Origin: Mucilaginibacter sp.
GTDB lineage: Bacteria > Bacteroidota > Bacteroidia > Sphingobacteriales > Sphingobacteriaceae
Direction: 5' to 3'
Length of the DNA stretch: 40,124 nt
Assembly (NCBI GenBank): GCA_028287975.1
Contig: JAQBOP010000339.1
Span: 1-40,124 of the forward strand
Shown: positions 23,827-32,453 of the stretch, one piece after another
Numbering within the stretch: the first letter of the stretch is position 1
Layout: every line of letters starts with the position of its first letter
The notes under the pieces: generated by a model
What the model saw: only the letters and a program-made list of their open reading frames with translations
Databases searched by the model: none
What the model was told of the DNA's origin: nothing
Made by a program: the position numbers and the translations under genes

Positions 23827-26010
23827 TTAATCCGTTACGCGAAATTGAGACTTCAGTCGGATATCTGCCGATGAACTGCCTATAAGCACATCTATCGGTT
23901 CAGGTTCAACCCTAAAATCGTGGATCTTCTCATCATAAAAAGCCAGTTTACTACCCGGAATTGTTAATGTAACAGTTTTTGTTTGACCCGGATTTAAGGT
24001 GATCCGCTCAAACCCGCGTAATTCCTCGGTCGGACGTTTTAGGCTTGGCGCTACATCATGGATATACAGCTGCACCACTTCATCGCCGGCCATTTTGCCA
24101 GTATTTTTTACATCAACAGATACGGTAATAGCATCGCTTGCTTTGATCTGCTTAGCCGATAGCTTTAAGTTGCTATAATTAAATGTAGTATAGCTTAACC
24201 CATGCCCGAAAGGGAACAGCGGTTTACCATTAATATACATATAGGTAAAACCTTTAGTCACATCATACTCATCCTGCGACGGAACTTGTTCGGCAGATGC
24301 ATATACCGTTAGCGGCATTTTGCCGCCCGGGTTGATATTACCGAAGATCGCGTCGGCAATGGCGTTGCCGCCTTGTTCGCCGGGCCACCAGGCCTCTAAA
24401 ATAGCGGGGGCATGTTCTTTAATATAGGGTATAGTTAACGGGCCTGCATTCATCAATACCACAATAGTACGTGGGTTAACTGCCAATACGGCTTTAACCA
24501 ATTCTTCCTGGTTGCCGGGCAATTCTAACGATGTGCGGTCCTTGCCCTCGGCCTCGACATTTAATGTGGTACCGATGTATAAAATAGCTACGTCGGCTTT
24601 TTTTGCAGCATCTACAGCTTTTTGTAATTCGGATGCTTTGTCAAACGCGGGTGCGTTTTTACGTGGCGGGGTTATTTCTGCACCTGCCGCGTAAATAATT
24701 TCCGTACCGGGAGCCATTCGATTCTTAATGCCCTGCATCGGGTTCACCGCGTCAATGGGCTTACCGCTGTAGCCGCCCGCGGTAAACATATCCGCATGCG
24801 GGCCTATTACAGCTATGGTCTTTATTTTATTTTTATTTAACGGCAGTATATGATCCTTATTGGTGAGCAGCACCATTGCTTCCTGCGCTGCTTTTAGCGC
24901 AAGGCTGATGTGTTCGGGGCTGCCGATTACACTCATAGGTATTTTGCTGTACGGCACCATTTCCTGCGGATCAAATTCGCCCAGCAAAAACCGGTCGCGC
25001 ATTACCCGTGAAACCGATTCGTCCAATTTAGCCTGTGTAAGCAACCCTTTATTTACCGCTATGGGGATGTACTGCATAAATTCCTTGTCAGAAAAATCGC
25101 AGCCGGCATTGATGGATTTTGCAACTGCTTCTTCATAACTCATCTGCCCTTTTTCATGGCCATTCACCATGGTATTAACACCACCCAGGTCTGAAACCAC
25201 AAAGCCTTTAAATCCCCACCTGTTTTTAAGGATATCCGTCAACATCATATGGTTAATATTATTTGGCACACCGTTAATGGCATTGTATGATGCCATGATG
25301 GATTGCGCGCCACCCTCAACAATACAATCTTTAAAATGCGGCAACCAAAACTCGTGCAGCATCCGCTCGCTAACGGTTGCCGACCTGCTGGTGCGGTCAG
25401 TCTCCACATTATTAACCGCATAATGCTTTAAGGTTGATACCAGTTTAAGGTATTTAGGATCATTGCCCTGCAAACCTTTAACATGCGCCACGCCTATGCG
25501 CCCTGTTAAAAACGGGTCTTCGCCAAAACACTCGTTAATACGGCCCCAATATGGGTTACGACTCACGTTGATCACCGGCGACCGGTAGATCAATCCCTTT
25601 TTCTCACCCTTGAAATCAGGATCCTGATGCCAGCCGTTGTAAATAGCACGTGCTTCGTCTGATATCGCGGTAGCTTCCGTATAAACCAATTTGGTGTCCC
25701 AGGTAGCAGCCATGGCGATTGATACCGGGAACATAGTAGTTGGACGGGTCCACACAACGCCGTGTAAGCTCTGGTTCCATTTATCAGATTTGATACCGAA
25801 TTTTGGGATATCCGGCCCGACGTGGTTTAAATATTCCGCTTTTTCCTCCAGCGTCATCCGCGATAGCAGGTCCTTTACCCGTTCCTCAACCGGTTTGATA
25901 TAGTCAAGGTATAACGGTTTATCAGTATTCTGAGCTTTTAAGACATTACTTGTGATCAAGCAAAATAATAATGCTAACGAGTTTATCTTCGTGCGAAATT
26001 CTATTTTCAT
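23827..26010 (-). CDS. bglX: secreted beta-glucosidase, glycoside hydrolase family 3
   Basis: A GH3 exo-enzyme (beta-glucosidase/xylosidase type), 727 aa from the ATG at 26010. It has a Sec signal peptide (MKIEFRTKINSLALLFCLITSNVLKAQ). The catalytic nucleophile is D274 in GFKGFVVSDLGGVN. KHY (195-197), GRINECFGEDPFLTG and the Rossmann-like second domain with AVIGPHADMFTAGGYSG follow. The C-terminal fibronectin III-like domain (VSVDVKNTGKMAGDEVVQLYI) closes the protein. Two ATGs farther upstream are open, but one overlaps the -7 box and neither improves the signal peptide. It probably acts on oligosaccharides in the periplasm. Confidence 0.94.
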   Translation of the reverse strand: MKIEFRTKINSLALLFCLITSNVLKAQNTDKPLYLDYIKPVEERVKDLLSRMTLEEKAEYLNHVGPDIPKFGIKSDKWNQSLHGVVWTRPTTMFPVSIAMAATWDTKLVYTEATAISDEARAIYNGWHQDPDFKGEKKGLIYRSPVINVSRNPYWGRINECFGEDPFLTGRIGVAHVKGLQGNDPKYLKLVSTLKHYAVNNVETDRTSRSATVSERMLHEFWLPHFKDCIVEGGAQSIMASYNAINGVPNNINHMMLTDILKNRWGFKGFVVSDLGGVNTMVNGHEKGQMSYEEAVAKSINAGCDFSDKEFMQYIPIAVNKGLLTQAKLDESVSRVMRDRFLLGEFDPQEMVPYSKIPMSVIGSPEHISLALKAAQEAMVLLTNKDHILPLNKNKIKTIAVIGPHADMFTAGGYSGKPIDAVNPMQGIKNRMAPGTEIIYAAGAEITPPRKNAPAFDKASELQKAVDAAKKADVAILYIGTTLNVEAEGKDRTSLELPGNQEELVKAVLAVNPRTIVVLMNAGPLTIPYIKEHAPAILEAWWPGEQGGNAIADAIFGNINPGGKMPLTVYASAEQVPSQDEYDVTKGFTYMYINGKPLFPFGHGLSYTTFNYSNLKLSAKQIKASDAITVSVDVKNTGKMAGDEVVQLYIHDVAPSLKRPTEELRGFERITLNPGQTKTVTLTIPGSKLAFYDEKIHDFRVEPEPIDVLIGSSSADIRLKSQFRVTD

Positions 26011-26064
26011 TTTAGGCTGTTTAATTGGCATATGATTAGACAAAATTCTGTCCAACAACCAGGA

Positions 26065-26072
26065 CAAATATA
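26065..26072 (-). promoter_or_regulatory. putative -7 box of the GH3 gene
   Basis: TATATTTG on the minus strand, a perfect TAnnTTTG match, 54 bp before the chosen ATG. It overlaps the most upstream ATG of the frame, which is therefore unlikely to be used. Confidence 0.45.
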
Positions 26073-26159
26073 TTTAAAACATGCAGCAGGTGAAGTATTT
26101 AAGCCACACAGCACAAAATTGTTACTGTAATCAGTTAGTTCCGGTTATCACCAAATAAA

Positions 26160-26186
26160 AAGCGCCTCCCAATTAAGGAGGCGCTT
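26160..26186 (-). terminator. terminator after the isochorismatase-like gene
   Basis: AAGCGCCTCC and GGAGGCGCTT form a perfect 10-bp stem around a 7-nt loop. On the minus strand it is followed by TTTTATTTGG, so it ends the TetR/MFS/isochorismatase transcription unit. Confidence 0.9.
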
Positions 26187-26218
26187 TAAGCCTGTCATCA
26201 GGCATTAAATTTAGCCTA

Positions 26219-26782
26219 TTATATTTTCTCCCAATCAGCAACAGTTAGTACATCTGCCTGACGCGGGAAAACTTTTTCGGTAAGCACGCGGTGTACTTCG
26301 GCATCGCCATCAGCACAGCAATCGGCCAGTACAGTTAAACGGTAATCTTTATCAGATGCTTCGCGCACGGTTGATAATACTACGCCGCTTGTAGCAATAC
26401 CGGTTAACACCATGTGTTGAATACCATAAGCCCGCAATATCACTTCAAGATCGCTACCCGTAAAAGCACTCACACGGCGTTTGGCCACAGTTACTTCACT
26501 CGCCTGCGGTTTCAAATCGTCGTGAACTTTCATAAACTGGGCCATATCCACACCGGCAAATATTTCTCTGCTGGCAGCAAACCCTTTGTTGTTCATGCTG
26601 ATCTCAGGCGAACCCTCTCTAAAACCAACGACTACATAAATAACGGGAATGTTTTTTTCGCGAGCAATAGCTATGGCTTTGGCCACATTGCTAAGAATTA
26701 CAGCGCTATCAGGCAGCATAGCTACTATACCTGCCTGCATGTCCATTACTAAAAGCGCGATGTTTTTTGTGTTTTGTTCCAT
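26219..26782 (-). CDS. isochorismatase-superfamily protein lacking the nucleophilic Cys
   Basis: A 187-aa Rossmann-like hydrolase fold (cysteine hydrolase/isochorismatase family). The catalytic Asp is D14 in LLVMDMQAGIV and the Lys is K101 in VAKRRVSAF. The third triad residue, normally Cys in 'TDxCV', is replaced: the segment reads LTGIATSGVVLSTVREA with Val at about 134. Cys-less members such as EntB/PhzD-type isochorismatases exist, so it may be a hydrolase of a vinyl ether or a non-catalytic binder. It follows the MFS exporter by 25 bp and is probably in the TetR-controlled operon. Confidence 0.88.
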   Translation of the reverse strand: MEQNTKNIALLVMDMQAGIVAMLPDSAVILSNVAKAIAIAREKNIPVIYVVVGFREGSPEISMNNKGFAASREIFAGVDMAQFMKVHDDLKPQASEVTVAKRRVSAFTGSDLEVILRAYGIQHMVLTGIATSGVVLSTVREASDKDYRLTVLADCCADGDAEVHRVLTEKVFPRQADVLTVADWEKI

Positions 26783-26807
26783 GTGGATGTTTTTTGTGGT
26801 ATGATGA

Positions 26808-28088
26808 TTAATTAATTTTTTCGGATTCTATAATTTCGGCAGCCATGCTTGGCCCATCTTCTTTTTGAGCGATTTTACCCTTTTTAAAAAGCTTAAAAAA
26901 TACCAGCGCGATAATTAACGCGATGAGACCCTGGAAAAACATAGTTAAAGGAGCGCCTATTTTTTGCGAAATAGTGCCGATAAGCAAGCTACCTATAGGC
27001 AATACTCCAAAAAAAGACATTGCCATATAACTCATAACACGGCCCCGCATATTGGTAACCGTTTCCATTTGTATAATGGTAATACAGGTTGACATCGGCG
27101 TTAACGAACCCAACCCTATTATTACCGCAAAAGGCAGCGCCAGTGGCAGGTAACTAACCCGCGAAAACAAGATCAGCCCGGTGCCCAGTACAACAATACT
27201 GCCTATCAAAATAGCTTTGAGATCTGTACCTTTTTTTACCGACGCCAATAACAAACTACCTAAAATGGCACCCAAACCAACACAGCTGCTTATGTAGCCG
27301 TACGTTGTTGCATTACCTTTATAAACAACTTTTGCAAATATGGGTTCCGTAGTATCATAAGGTAAAACAAACAGGCTTAAGCTGACCAATACCAGCATGA
27401 TCATACTAATAGCCGGTGTTTCCCTGATATATTTAAAACCTTCGGCAAGCTCTGACATTACCTTTTTCTTTACCGCAGGCGGATTAAATTTTGGAAACTT
27501 CATTAACAAAAGCGATGTGATAACAGCTATAAAACTTAAGGCATTTAAAGAGAAACAAATACCCGCACCAAACTTCTGCAACACTATGCCTGATAAGGCC
27601 GGCCCTACCATCCTGGCAATATTGACCATGCCCGAGTTTAAAGAAATGGCATTTGCCAGGTCTTCCTTATTCTCGATCAACTCCAATATCATTGGCTGCC
27701 TTGCCGGCACATCAAAAGCATTAATAATGCCTAAAACAGCACTCAGGGTCAGGATCTCCCAAATAACATAATGGTTGGTGAGGATCAATGCAGCCAGTAG
27801 TATGGCCTGGATCATGGAAGCTGTTTGCGTAACCAACAATATTTTATAGCGGTCGTAACGGTCGGCAACCACTCCGCCGAACAACGAAAGCAGGAACGAC
27901 GGAAACTGCTGCGCGAAAACAGCAAACCCGATCATCGAGGCCGAATGTGTAAGCGAATAGATCACCCAGATAACTGCTGTACGCTGCATCCATGTACCTA
28001 TCTGCGAAATTGATTGCCCGCCAAAAAATAACGCGTAATTGCGGTTATGAAATGCCCTGAATGTACTTGATGATTTGCTTTTTTTCAT
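26808..28088 (-). CDS. MFS exporter (MFS_3 / EntS-like)
   Basis: A 426-aa transporter with about 12 membrane segments, of the MFS_3 family that includes the enterobactin exporter EntS and macrolide exporters. The N-terminal block FRAFHNRNYALFFGGQSISQIGTWMQRTAVIWVIYSLT is diagnostic. Motif A follows as GGVVADRYDRYKILLVTQ. A basic, acidic-tailed C-terminus (FFKLFKKGKIAQKEDGPS) is cytoplasmic. Neighbours (TetR upstream, isochorismatase-like downstream) point to regulated efflux of a small aromatic or drug-like compound. An inverted repeat TTTCGACA-N13-TGTCGAAA lies upstream. Confidence 0.9.
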   Translation of the reverse strand: MKKSKSSSTFRAFHNRNYALFFGGQSISQIGTWMQRTAVIWVIYSLTHSASMIGFAVFAQQFPSFLLSLFGGVVADRYDRYKILLVTQTASMIQAILLAALILTNHYVIWEILTLSAVLGIINAFDVPARQPMILELIENKEDLANAISLNSGMVNIARMVGPALSGIVLQKFGAGICFSLNALSFIAVITSLLLMKFPKFNPPAVKKKVMSELAEGFKYIRETPAISMIMLVLVSLSLFVLPYDTTEPIFAKVVYKGNATTYGYISSCVGLGAILGSLLLASVKKGTDLKAILIGSIVVLGTGLILFSRVSYLPLALPFAVIIGLGSLTPMSTCITIIQMETVTNMRGRVMSYMAMSFFGVLPIGSLLIGTISQKIGAPLTMFFQGLIALIIALVFFKLFKKGKIAQKEDGPSMAAEIIESEKIN

Positions 28089-28116
28089 TAATAGTTGCTG
28101 TTTTATGATCTAACCG

Positions 28117-28145
28117 TTTCGACATTTTTCGTCATTTTGTCGAAA
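28117..28145. promoter_or_regulatory. inverted repeat upstream of the MFS gene, candidate TetR operator
   Basis: TTTCGACA (28117-28124) and TGTCGAAA (28138-28145) are perfect 8-bp arms 13 bp apart, 29-57 bp upstream of the MFS ATG. The extended half-site AATGTCGAAA on the minus strand (28117-28126) recurs upstream of tetR at 28839-28848. Confidence 0.7.
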
Positions 28146-28160
28146 TTGGTTCAAATTTTT

Positions 28161-28778
28161 TTACTTTTTTATCCCGTTCATAATCACACGGGTAAAAGTG
28201 TTCACTACCGACTCAACTCCGTCAAAATTATTATCTATGATCATTTCACGCTTAATGCCATGCACGCCGCTCAATAATACAAAAACGAGCTCTTTTTTAT
28301 CTCGTTCATCAACGGCTTTTAATTCACCGCGTTCAATCCCATAATCTAATATCTGCCTAAGCACTGCGCCTTCTTGCTGCATGATCAATCCGTGATGAAC
28401 AACTTTGGTTTTGTTGAAATTAGACATCGCGTCAGCATCCATACCCACATCAAGCATATTATAAAATCCTCGCCTTTCGCGCAATACGTTAAGTTTGGCA
28501 ATGCAAAAAGCCTTTATTTTTTGCTCGACAGTTTGTACCTGGTTTACTGCAGCGGCAATTGCGGCTACAAGTTCCCTGATCTCAACCTCCATTACCGCGT
28601 CGAATATCTCGTCTTTACTTTTGTAATAATAATAAAGCGAACTGCGGCCCTTGCCAATAGCCTTAGCCACATCATCCATAGTTATTTTATAAAGACCATG
28701 TACCTGGAACAGCCGTTTAGCCGCCTGCAGGATCTGGTCCTGAATTGCATCTTCTTTTATGGGGTTGGTGACGGTCAT
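28161..28778 (-). CDS. TetR/AcrR-family transcriptional regulator
   Basis: A 205-aa regulator. The N-terminal helix-turn-helix (about 15-60) reads ILQAAKRLFQVHGLYKITMDDVAKAIGKGRSSLYYYYKSKDEIF, a typical TetR DNA-binding domain. The C-terminal ligand domain is helical with no recognised ligand family. It precedes the MFS gene by 72 bp on the same strand. Inverted repeats sharing TGTCGAAA are found before both genes, so it probably represses itself and the exporter and is released by the exported compound; that is inference. Confidence 0.93.
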   Translation of the reverse strand: MTVTNPIKEDAIQDQILQAAKRLFQVHGLYKITMDDVAKAIGKGRSSLYYYYKSKDEIFDAVMEVEIRELVAAIAAAVNQVQTVEQKIKAFCIAKLNVLRERRGFYNMLDVGMDADAMSNFNKTKVVHHGLIMQQEGAVLRQILDYGIERGELKAVDERDKKELVFVLLSGVHGIKREMIIDNNFDGVESVVNTFTRVIMNGIKK

Positions 28779-28813
28779 TAATTTCTATGTGGAAGTGAAT
28801 TCGAAACAAATGT

Positions 28814-28848
28814 ACATTATTTAAACATTTGAACAAATAATGTCGAAA
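28814..28848. promoter_or_regulatory. palindrome and TCGAAA half-site upstream of tetR
   Basis: ACATTATTT (28814-28822) and AAATAATGT (28835-28843) are perfect 9-bp arms around a 12-bp spacer. AATGTCGAAA (28839-28848) overlaps the right arm and is identical to a half-site before the MFS gene. A further TCGAAA is at 28801-28806. It lies 36-70 bp upstream of the tetR ATG. Confidence 0.7.
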
Positions 28849-28887
28849 AGTTTATAATAATTAAAGATAGATTTAACCGTTCGTTGA

Positions 28888-29238
28888 CTATTCGCTGTTA
28901 TCGATCAACTGAAGGTAGGCGTTCAATTTTTCAAGAATGATCTCAATCAGGATATCTTCATTAGGGTCTATCACCATCGATTCGTACTGATCTTTCGGTT
29001 TTACACCCGGTGTTACTTCCAGCAAACTTTTATCCAGGCAAAAACCCAGTTTCAGTTTTTTACGATCAAGCCATAAATAGGCCAGTTTCTTATCCTTGTA
29101 TGTAAAAAACGGGATCTGAAACTTTCGCTCGTGGCAGATCAACAGGTTTGCACTTAGAATAATATCCCTTAAAGCCAGCAGGCAGCTTTGGTAAGGCTCC
29201 GGTTTGGATAAATAGTAAGACTCAAGCGTTTTGATCAT
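28888..29238 (-). CDS. DUF1801-like (YdhG/Fra-like) protein
   Basis: A 116-aa protein. It starts MIKTLESYYLSKPEPYQSCLLALRDIILSAN and has KFQIPFFTYKDKKLAYLWLDRKKLKLGFC in the middle. This is the pattern of the DUF1801 family, related to the frataxin-like fold and common in Bacteroidota. No enzymatic motif is visible. It points away from the dehydrogenase gene, with 103 bp between the two starts. The family role is unknown. Confidence 0.78.
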   Translation of the reverse strand: MIKTLESYYLSKPEPYQSCLLALRDIILSANLLICHERKFQIPFFTYKDKKLAYLWLDRKKLKLGFCLDKSLLEVTPGVKPKDQYESMVIDPNEDILIEIILEKLNAYLQLIDNSE

Positions 29239-29341
29239 CGGGTTTTAATCTTACGACTAATGTAAAAGTTTTCAATTGTCCGGCATTGCCGTTTTCTAAC
29301 CTTTTTATAAACAATGTATAACGATAGGACGTTTGCAGATT

Positions 29342-31105
29342 ATGCTATTCAAAAAATACAGGCAGTTTTGCCTGCCGGGAATTTTATTTACGCTGATGCT
29401 GATCAGTTTTACTATAAGCAGAAATAAACCTTCACTTTTAAAAGCCGATCCTAATAATGGAGGTCTTTTTCTTCCGGATGGTTTTGAGGCAGTAACGGTT
29501 GCTGATAGTTTATCAGGCCGCGCCCGTCATTTGGCGGTAAATACTAACGGCGATATCTATGTAAAACTAAGATTTCCGGACGATACCTCAGGGAACGCGG
29601 CGTTACGTGATACTAATAACGATGGCAAAGCCGATATCATAAAAAGATTTGGCCTTTATGAAGATAAAGGCTCATACGGTACAAGTATGCGTATCCATAA
29701 CGGGTACTTGTATTTTAGTTCGGAAACTAATGTTTACCGCGAAAAACTAAACCCTGCAACGTTGGTACTTGATGGCCCGCCTGAGTTGATCTTACACGAT
29801 GAGAATGGACAGCATGAACATGATGCCAAACCCATTGCCTTTGACAATACCGGGCATATGTATGTAGCTTTTGGCGCGCCATCAAATGCCTGCCAGATTG
29901 CTAACCGGGTACCGGGTTCGTTAGGGATAAAAGGCTGCCCGCTGTTGACCGAATATGGCGGTATATGGCGCTTTGATGAAAATCGCGCGGGTCAAACTCA
30001 AAAAGACGGCAAGCGTTACGCAACCGGGTTAAGGAGTGTTGTAGCGATGGACTGGAACCAACAGGAAAATTGCCTTTATGTGGTAGCGCATGGGCGTGAT
30101 GATCTGCGCCTGCAATTCCCGAATAAATATGCCCCCTGGCAAAGTGCGGTGCTACCTGCCGAGGAGTTTTTAAAGATCAAAGAAGGAACCGATGCCGGCT
30201 GGCCCTATTATTACTACGACCCCTTTCTAAAAAAACGGTTATTGAACCCCGAATATGGCGGCGATGGTAAAAAAGAAGGAAACGGCGCCAGGTTTGCTAA
30301 ACCCATCTTTGCCTTCCCTGCGCATTGGGCGCCAAATGATCTTTTCTTTTACACCGGCAATCAGTTTCCCGCGCGTTATAAAAACGGGGCATTTATCGCG
30401 TTTCATGGCTCAACAGACCGGTCGCCATACCCGCAGGCGGGTTTCTTTATTTGCTTTGTGCCATTTAAAAATGGACGGCCAGTAGGATCATGGGAGATCT
30501 TTGCAGATGGCTTTTCAGGCCGCGATACTATTGCCAGCGTAAGCGACGCAGTTTACCGACCAATGGGGATCGCCATGGGTGCAGACGGTTCGTTGTATGT
30601 GAGCGAAACAGAAAAAGGGCGGATCTGGCGCATTTTATATCGGGGTGATAAAACTAAGTTTGGCCAGCTGCAATTGGTCAAAATGGAGCTGAGAAAAAAA
30701 TTGCCAAGCTTTAGGACGCCGGATATCACCCGAGATAATTTAATGAAAGGAATGCTAAATGGCGGCGCTAAAATTTATAACACTTACTGCGTTAACTGTC
30801 ATCAACAAAATGGCAAAGGAGATGACAATATGTACCCGCCGCTTAGCGGCTCAGAATGGGTAACCGGCGGAAAATACATGGAGAAAGAGCAGGCCATAAC
30901 CGTATTGCTAAAAGGCCTTGAGGGGCCAATTAAAGTAAAAGACTTATCGTACAACAGCGTCATGCCTTCGCATAGCTTCTTAAGCGATGGCGATATTGCG
31001 CAAGTGCTTACTTATGTGCGAAATAACTTTGGCAACAACAGCAGCCTGGTTACAACGGATGAGGTAAAAGCGGTGAGGAATAGTTTAGGGTTGGATAAGA
31101 GGTAA
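29342..31105 (+). CDS. secreted sorbosone/glucose dehydrogenase-like protein with C-terminal cytochrome c domain
   Basis: A 587-aa protein from the ATG at 29342; an upstream in-frame TTG adds three residues. The N-terminal hydrophobic signal is at about 11-24 (LPGILFTLMLISFT). A six-bladed propeller of the GSDH/sorbosone dehydrogenase type follows, with LPDGFEAVTVADSL, VAFGAPSNACQ, YATGLRSVVAMDWN, GTDAGWPYYYYDP and YRPMGIAMGADGSLYVSE. The C-terminal class I cytochrome c has C483-V-N-C486-H487 and Met ligand M541 (SVMPSH). Electrons from sugar oxidation would pass to the attached heme. The substrate is not known; PQQ dependence is by family. Confidence 0.87.
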   Translation: MLFKKYRQFCLPGILFTLMLISFTISRNKPSLLKADPNNGGLFLPDGFEAVTVADSLSGRARHLAVNTNGDIYVKLRFPDDTSGNAALRDTNNDGKADIIKRFGLYEDKGSYGTSMRIHNGYLYFSSETNVYREKLNPATLVLDGPPELILHDENGQHEHDAKPIAFDNTGHMYVAFGAPSNACQIANRVPGSLGIKGCPLLTEYGGIWRFDENRAGQTQKDGKRYATGLRSVVAMDWNQQENCLYVVAHGRDDLRLQFPNKYAPWQSAVLPAEEFLKIKEGTDAGWPYYYYDPFLKKRLLNPEYGGDGKKEGNGARFAKPIFAFPAHWAPNDLFFYTGNQFPARYKNGAFIAFHGSTDRSPYPQAGFFICFVPFKNGRPVGSWEIFADGFSGRDTIASVSDAVYRPMGIAMGADGSLYVSETEKGRIWRILYRGDKTKFGQLQLVKMELRKKLPSFRTPDITRDNLMKGMLNGGAKIYNTYCVNCHQQNGKGDDNMYPPLSGSEWVTGGKYMEKEQAITVLLKGLEGPIKVKDLSYNSVMPSHSFLSDGDIAQVLTYVRNNFGNNSSLVTTDEVKAVRNSLGLDKR

Positions 31106-31173
31106 CTAATGCTGATTGCCCGTTCTTTTTTATTTTGCAATTTGTTATTTTTATTGCTTAAAGCCTTATTCTT

Positions 31174-31923
31174 ATGAAAGTTCAATACTTGTCTTTCTCG
31201 ATATTTTTATCACTGTTATTCGGTATTTTTTCCTGTAAAAAAGACAATGGAGCTAAAACTAATATTACGTTTCCGCGTGAATTATACCCAACACAAATAA
31301 CACAAAAAGGAGAAGTAAAAGTCTACACCGCAGGTGGTGAAATGACCGACGCTAGTCAAAAAGAGAAATTTTTAGGGGCACAAAAAACAAGTTTTAATTT
31401 AACTTTCCAACCAAACGTAACCACTTCACAAGTGTTAAACAGTTCAATAACATTTGTTAATCGCGATACGATGATGTTTTCATTATCACCCGAAAAATAT
31501 GTGGCCGCTAATAAAAATGGGCAATTTACATTTACAGGTACTAAATATCAGCTACCTGTTGATACCGCTGATATTTTATACAAATCTTTAAAATATGATT
31601 ATCTATTAATCAAAGCACCATTTTTGCCTAGCGGTCAGCCTTATTCAGGCCCCGGTGTCTATTTTAGCAATAATCTTACTTACAACACCAATATGCCATT
31701 CTTAGGCAAACCTGTATCTGTTGGCTATGGCGATTATAATACTTTAAGGCTTTCACTTTTTAGTTTTAAATTTTCGCGCAAATTAATATCAGGATTAAAT
31801 ATTTCATATTATAGTGAGAGCGGATTTCTGTACAATGAGTTCAATAGCACAGTAATTAGTAAATTAAAATCTAATGATACGCTGGCTATTCAGGAATGTT
31901 TTTTAACGCTTAAAAGCAAATGA
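31174..31923 (+). CDS. hypothetical lipoprotein
   Basis: A 249-aa protein with a type II signal peptide (MKVQYLSFSIFLSLLFGIFSCKKDNG; lipid Cys at 21). The mature part has no recognised family. It is rich in Thr/Asn and beta-prone segments (KTSFNLTFQPNVTTSQVLNSSITFVNRDTMMF) with a Gly/Tyr-rich middle (PFLPSGQPYSGPGVYFSNN). It is probably surface or periplasmic. The stop codon overlaps the ATG of the HNH gene by 4 bp, so the two are coexpressed. Confidence 0.75.
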   Translation: MKVQYLSFSIFLSLLFGIFSCKKDNGAKTNITFPRELYPTQITQKGEVKVYTAGGEMTDASQKEKFLGAQKTSFNLTFQPNVTTSQVLNSSITFVNRDTMMFSLSPEKYVAANKNGQFTFTGTKYQLPVDTADILYKSLKYDYLLIKAPFLPSGQPYSGPGVYFSNNLTYNTNMPFLGKPVSVGYGDYNTLRLSLFSFKFSRKLISGLNISYYSESGFLYNEFNSTVISKLKSNDTLAIQECFLTLKSK

Positions 31924-32351
31924 CAATGTCGGTCGCTACAATCCAATCCGGCACAAGTAGACGACTTCGGCATAACACACGCCATCATAGTATCCATCAT
32001 ATCATAAAACCAACTAAAAACAAAAATCGTACCGATACCAATAACACGGGCTTTCTAATTTTAGCATTACTCTTAGTTGCGGCAATCATAAAAAGTATTG
32101 ATCGTTGGCTATTTAAGCAGAAACGGATACGACGACGCGACTATTATAGAAATGTATATCTTAGATCAGAAGCATGGCGACGGAAGCGATATGTGGTACT
32201 AAAACGAGATGATTGGCGATGCGTATATTGTGGCGCGCCTGCGGCTGAGGTTCATCACAATAGATACGCAAGAAATATTGGAAATGAACCAATTAAATGG
32301 CTTGTTTCGGTGTGCAAGACTTGTCACGAAGCTATCCATTATCAACCATAA
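31920..32351 (+). CDS. membrane-anchored HNH endonuclease-like protein
   Basis: A 143-aa protein. An N-terminal basic/His-rich stretch comes first. One hydrophobic segment follows (about 44-60, GFLILALLLVAAIIKSI), then a basic region KQKRIRRRDYYR. The HNH domain has C101-x-x-C104, H112-H113, N119-120 region and C132-x-x-C135-H136 ... H140, the full Cys4-HNH pattern. The short form lacks any recognised partner domain, restriction methylase or phage gene nearby. The ATG overlaps the upstream lipoprotein stop (ATGA); a second ATG two codons on is possible. A nuclease on a membrane anchor is unusual. Whether it cuts DNA is not known. Confidence 0.83.
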   Translation: MTMSVATIQSGTSRRLRHNTRHHSIHHIIKPTKNKNRTDTNNTGFLILALLLVAAIIKSIDRWLFKQKRIRRRDYYRNVYLRSEAWRRKRYVVLKRDDWRCVYCGAPAAEVHHNRYARNIGNEPIKWLVSVCKTCHEAIHYQP

Positions 32352-32453
32352 ACTCTGTTAATTGCCGAAATCAAGGAACAGCATTGCTTAAGTGGTGATG
32401 TAATACTGCCCCCCCCTTTCTCCCGCACGAACTTATATTTTACATATACAATT

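Noticed and set aside
26031..26067. Longer starts of the GH3 protein
   Set aside because: The first ATG overlaps the -7 box, and the added residues would bury the signal peptide; the ATG at 26010 starts a normal Sec signal.
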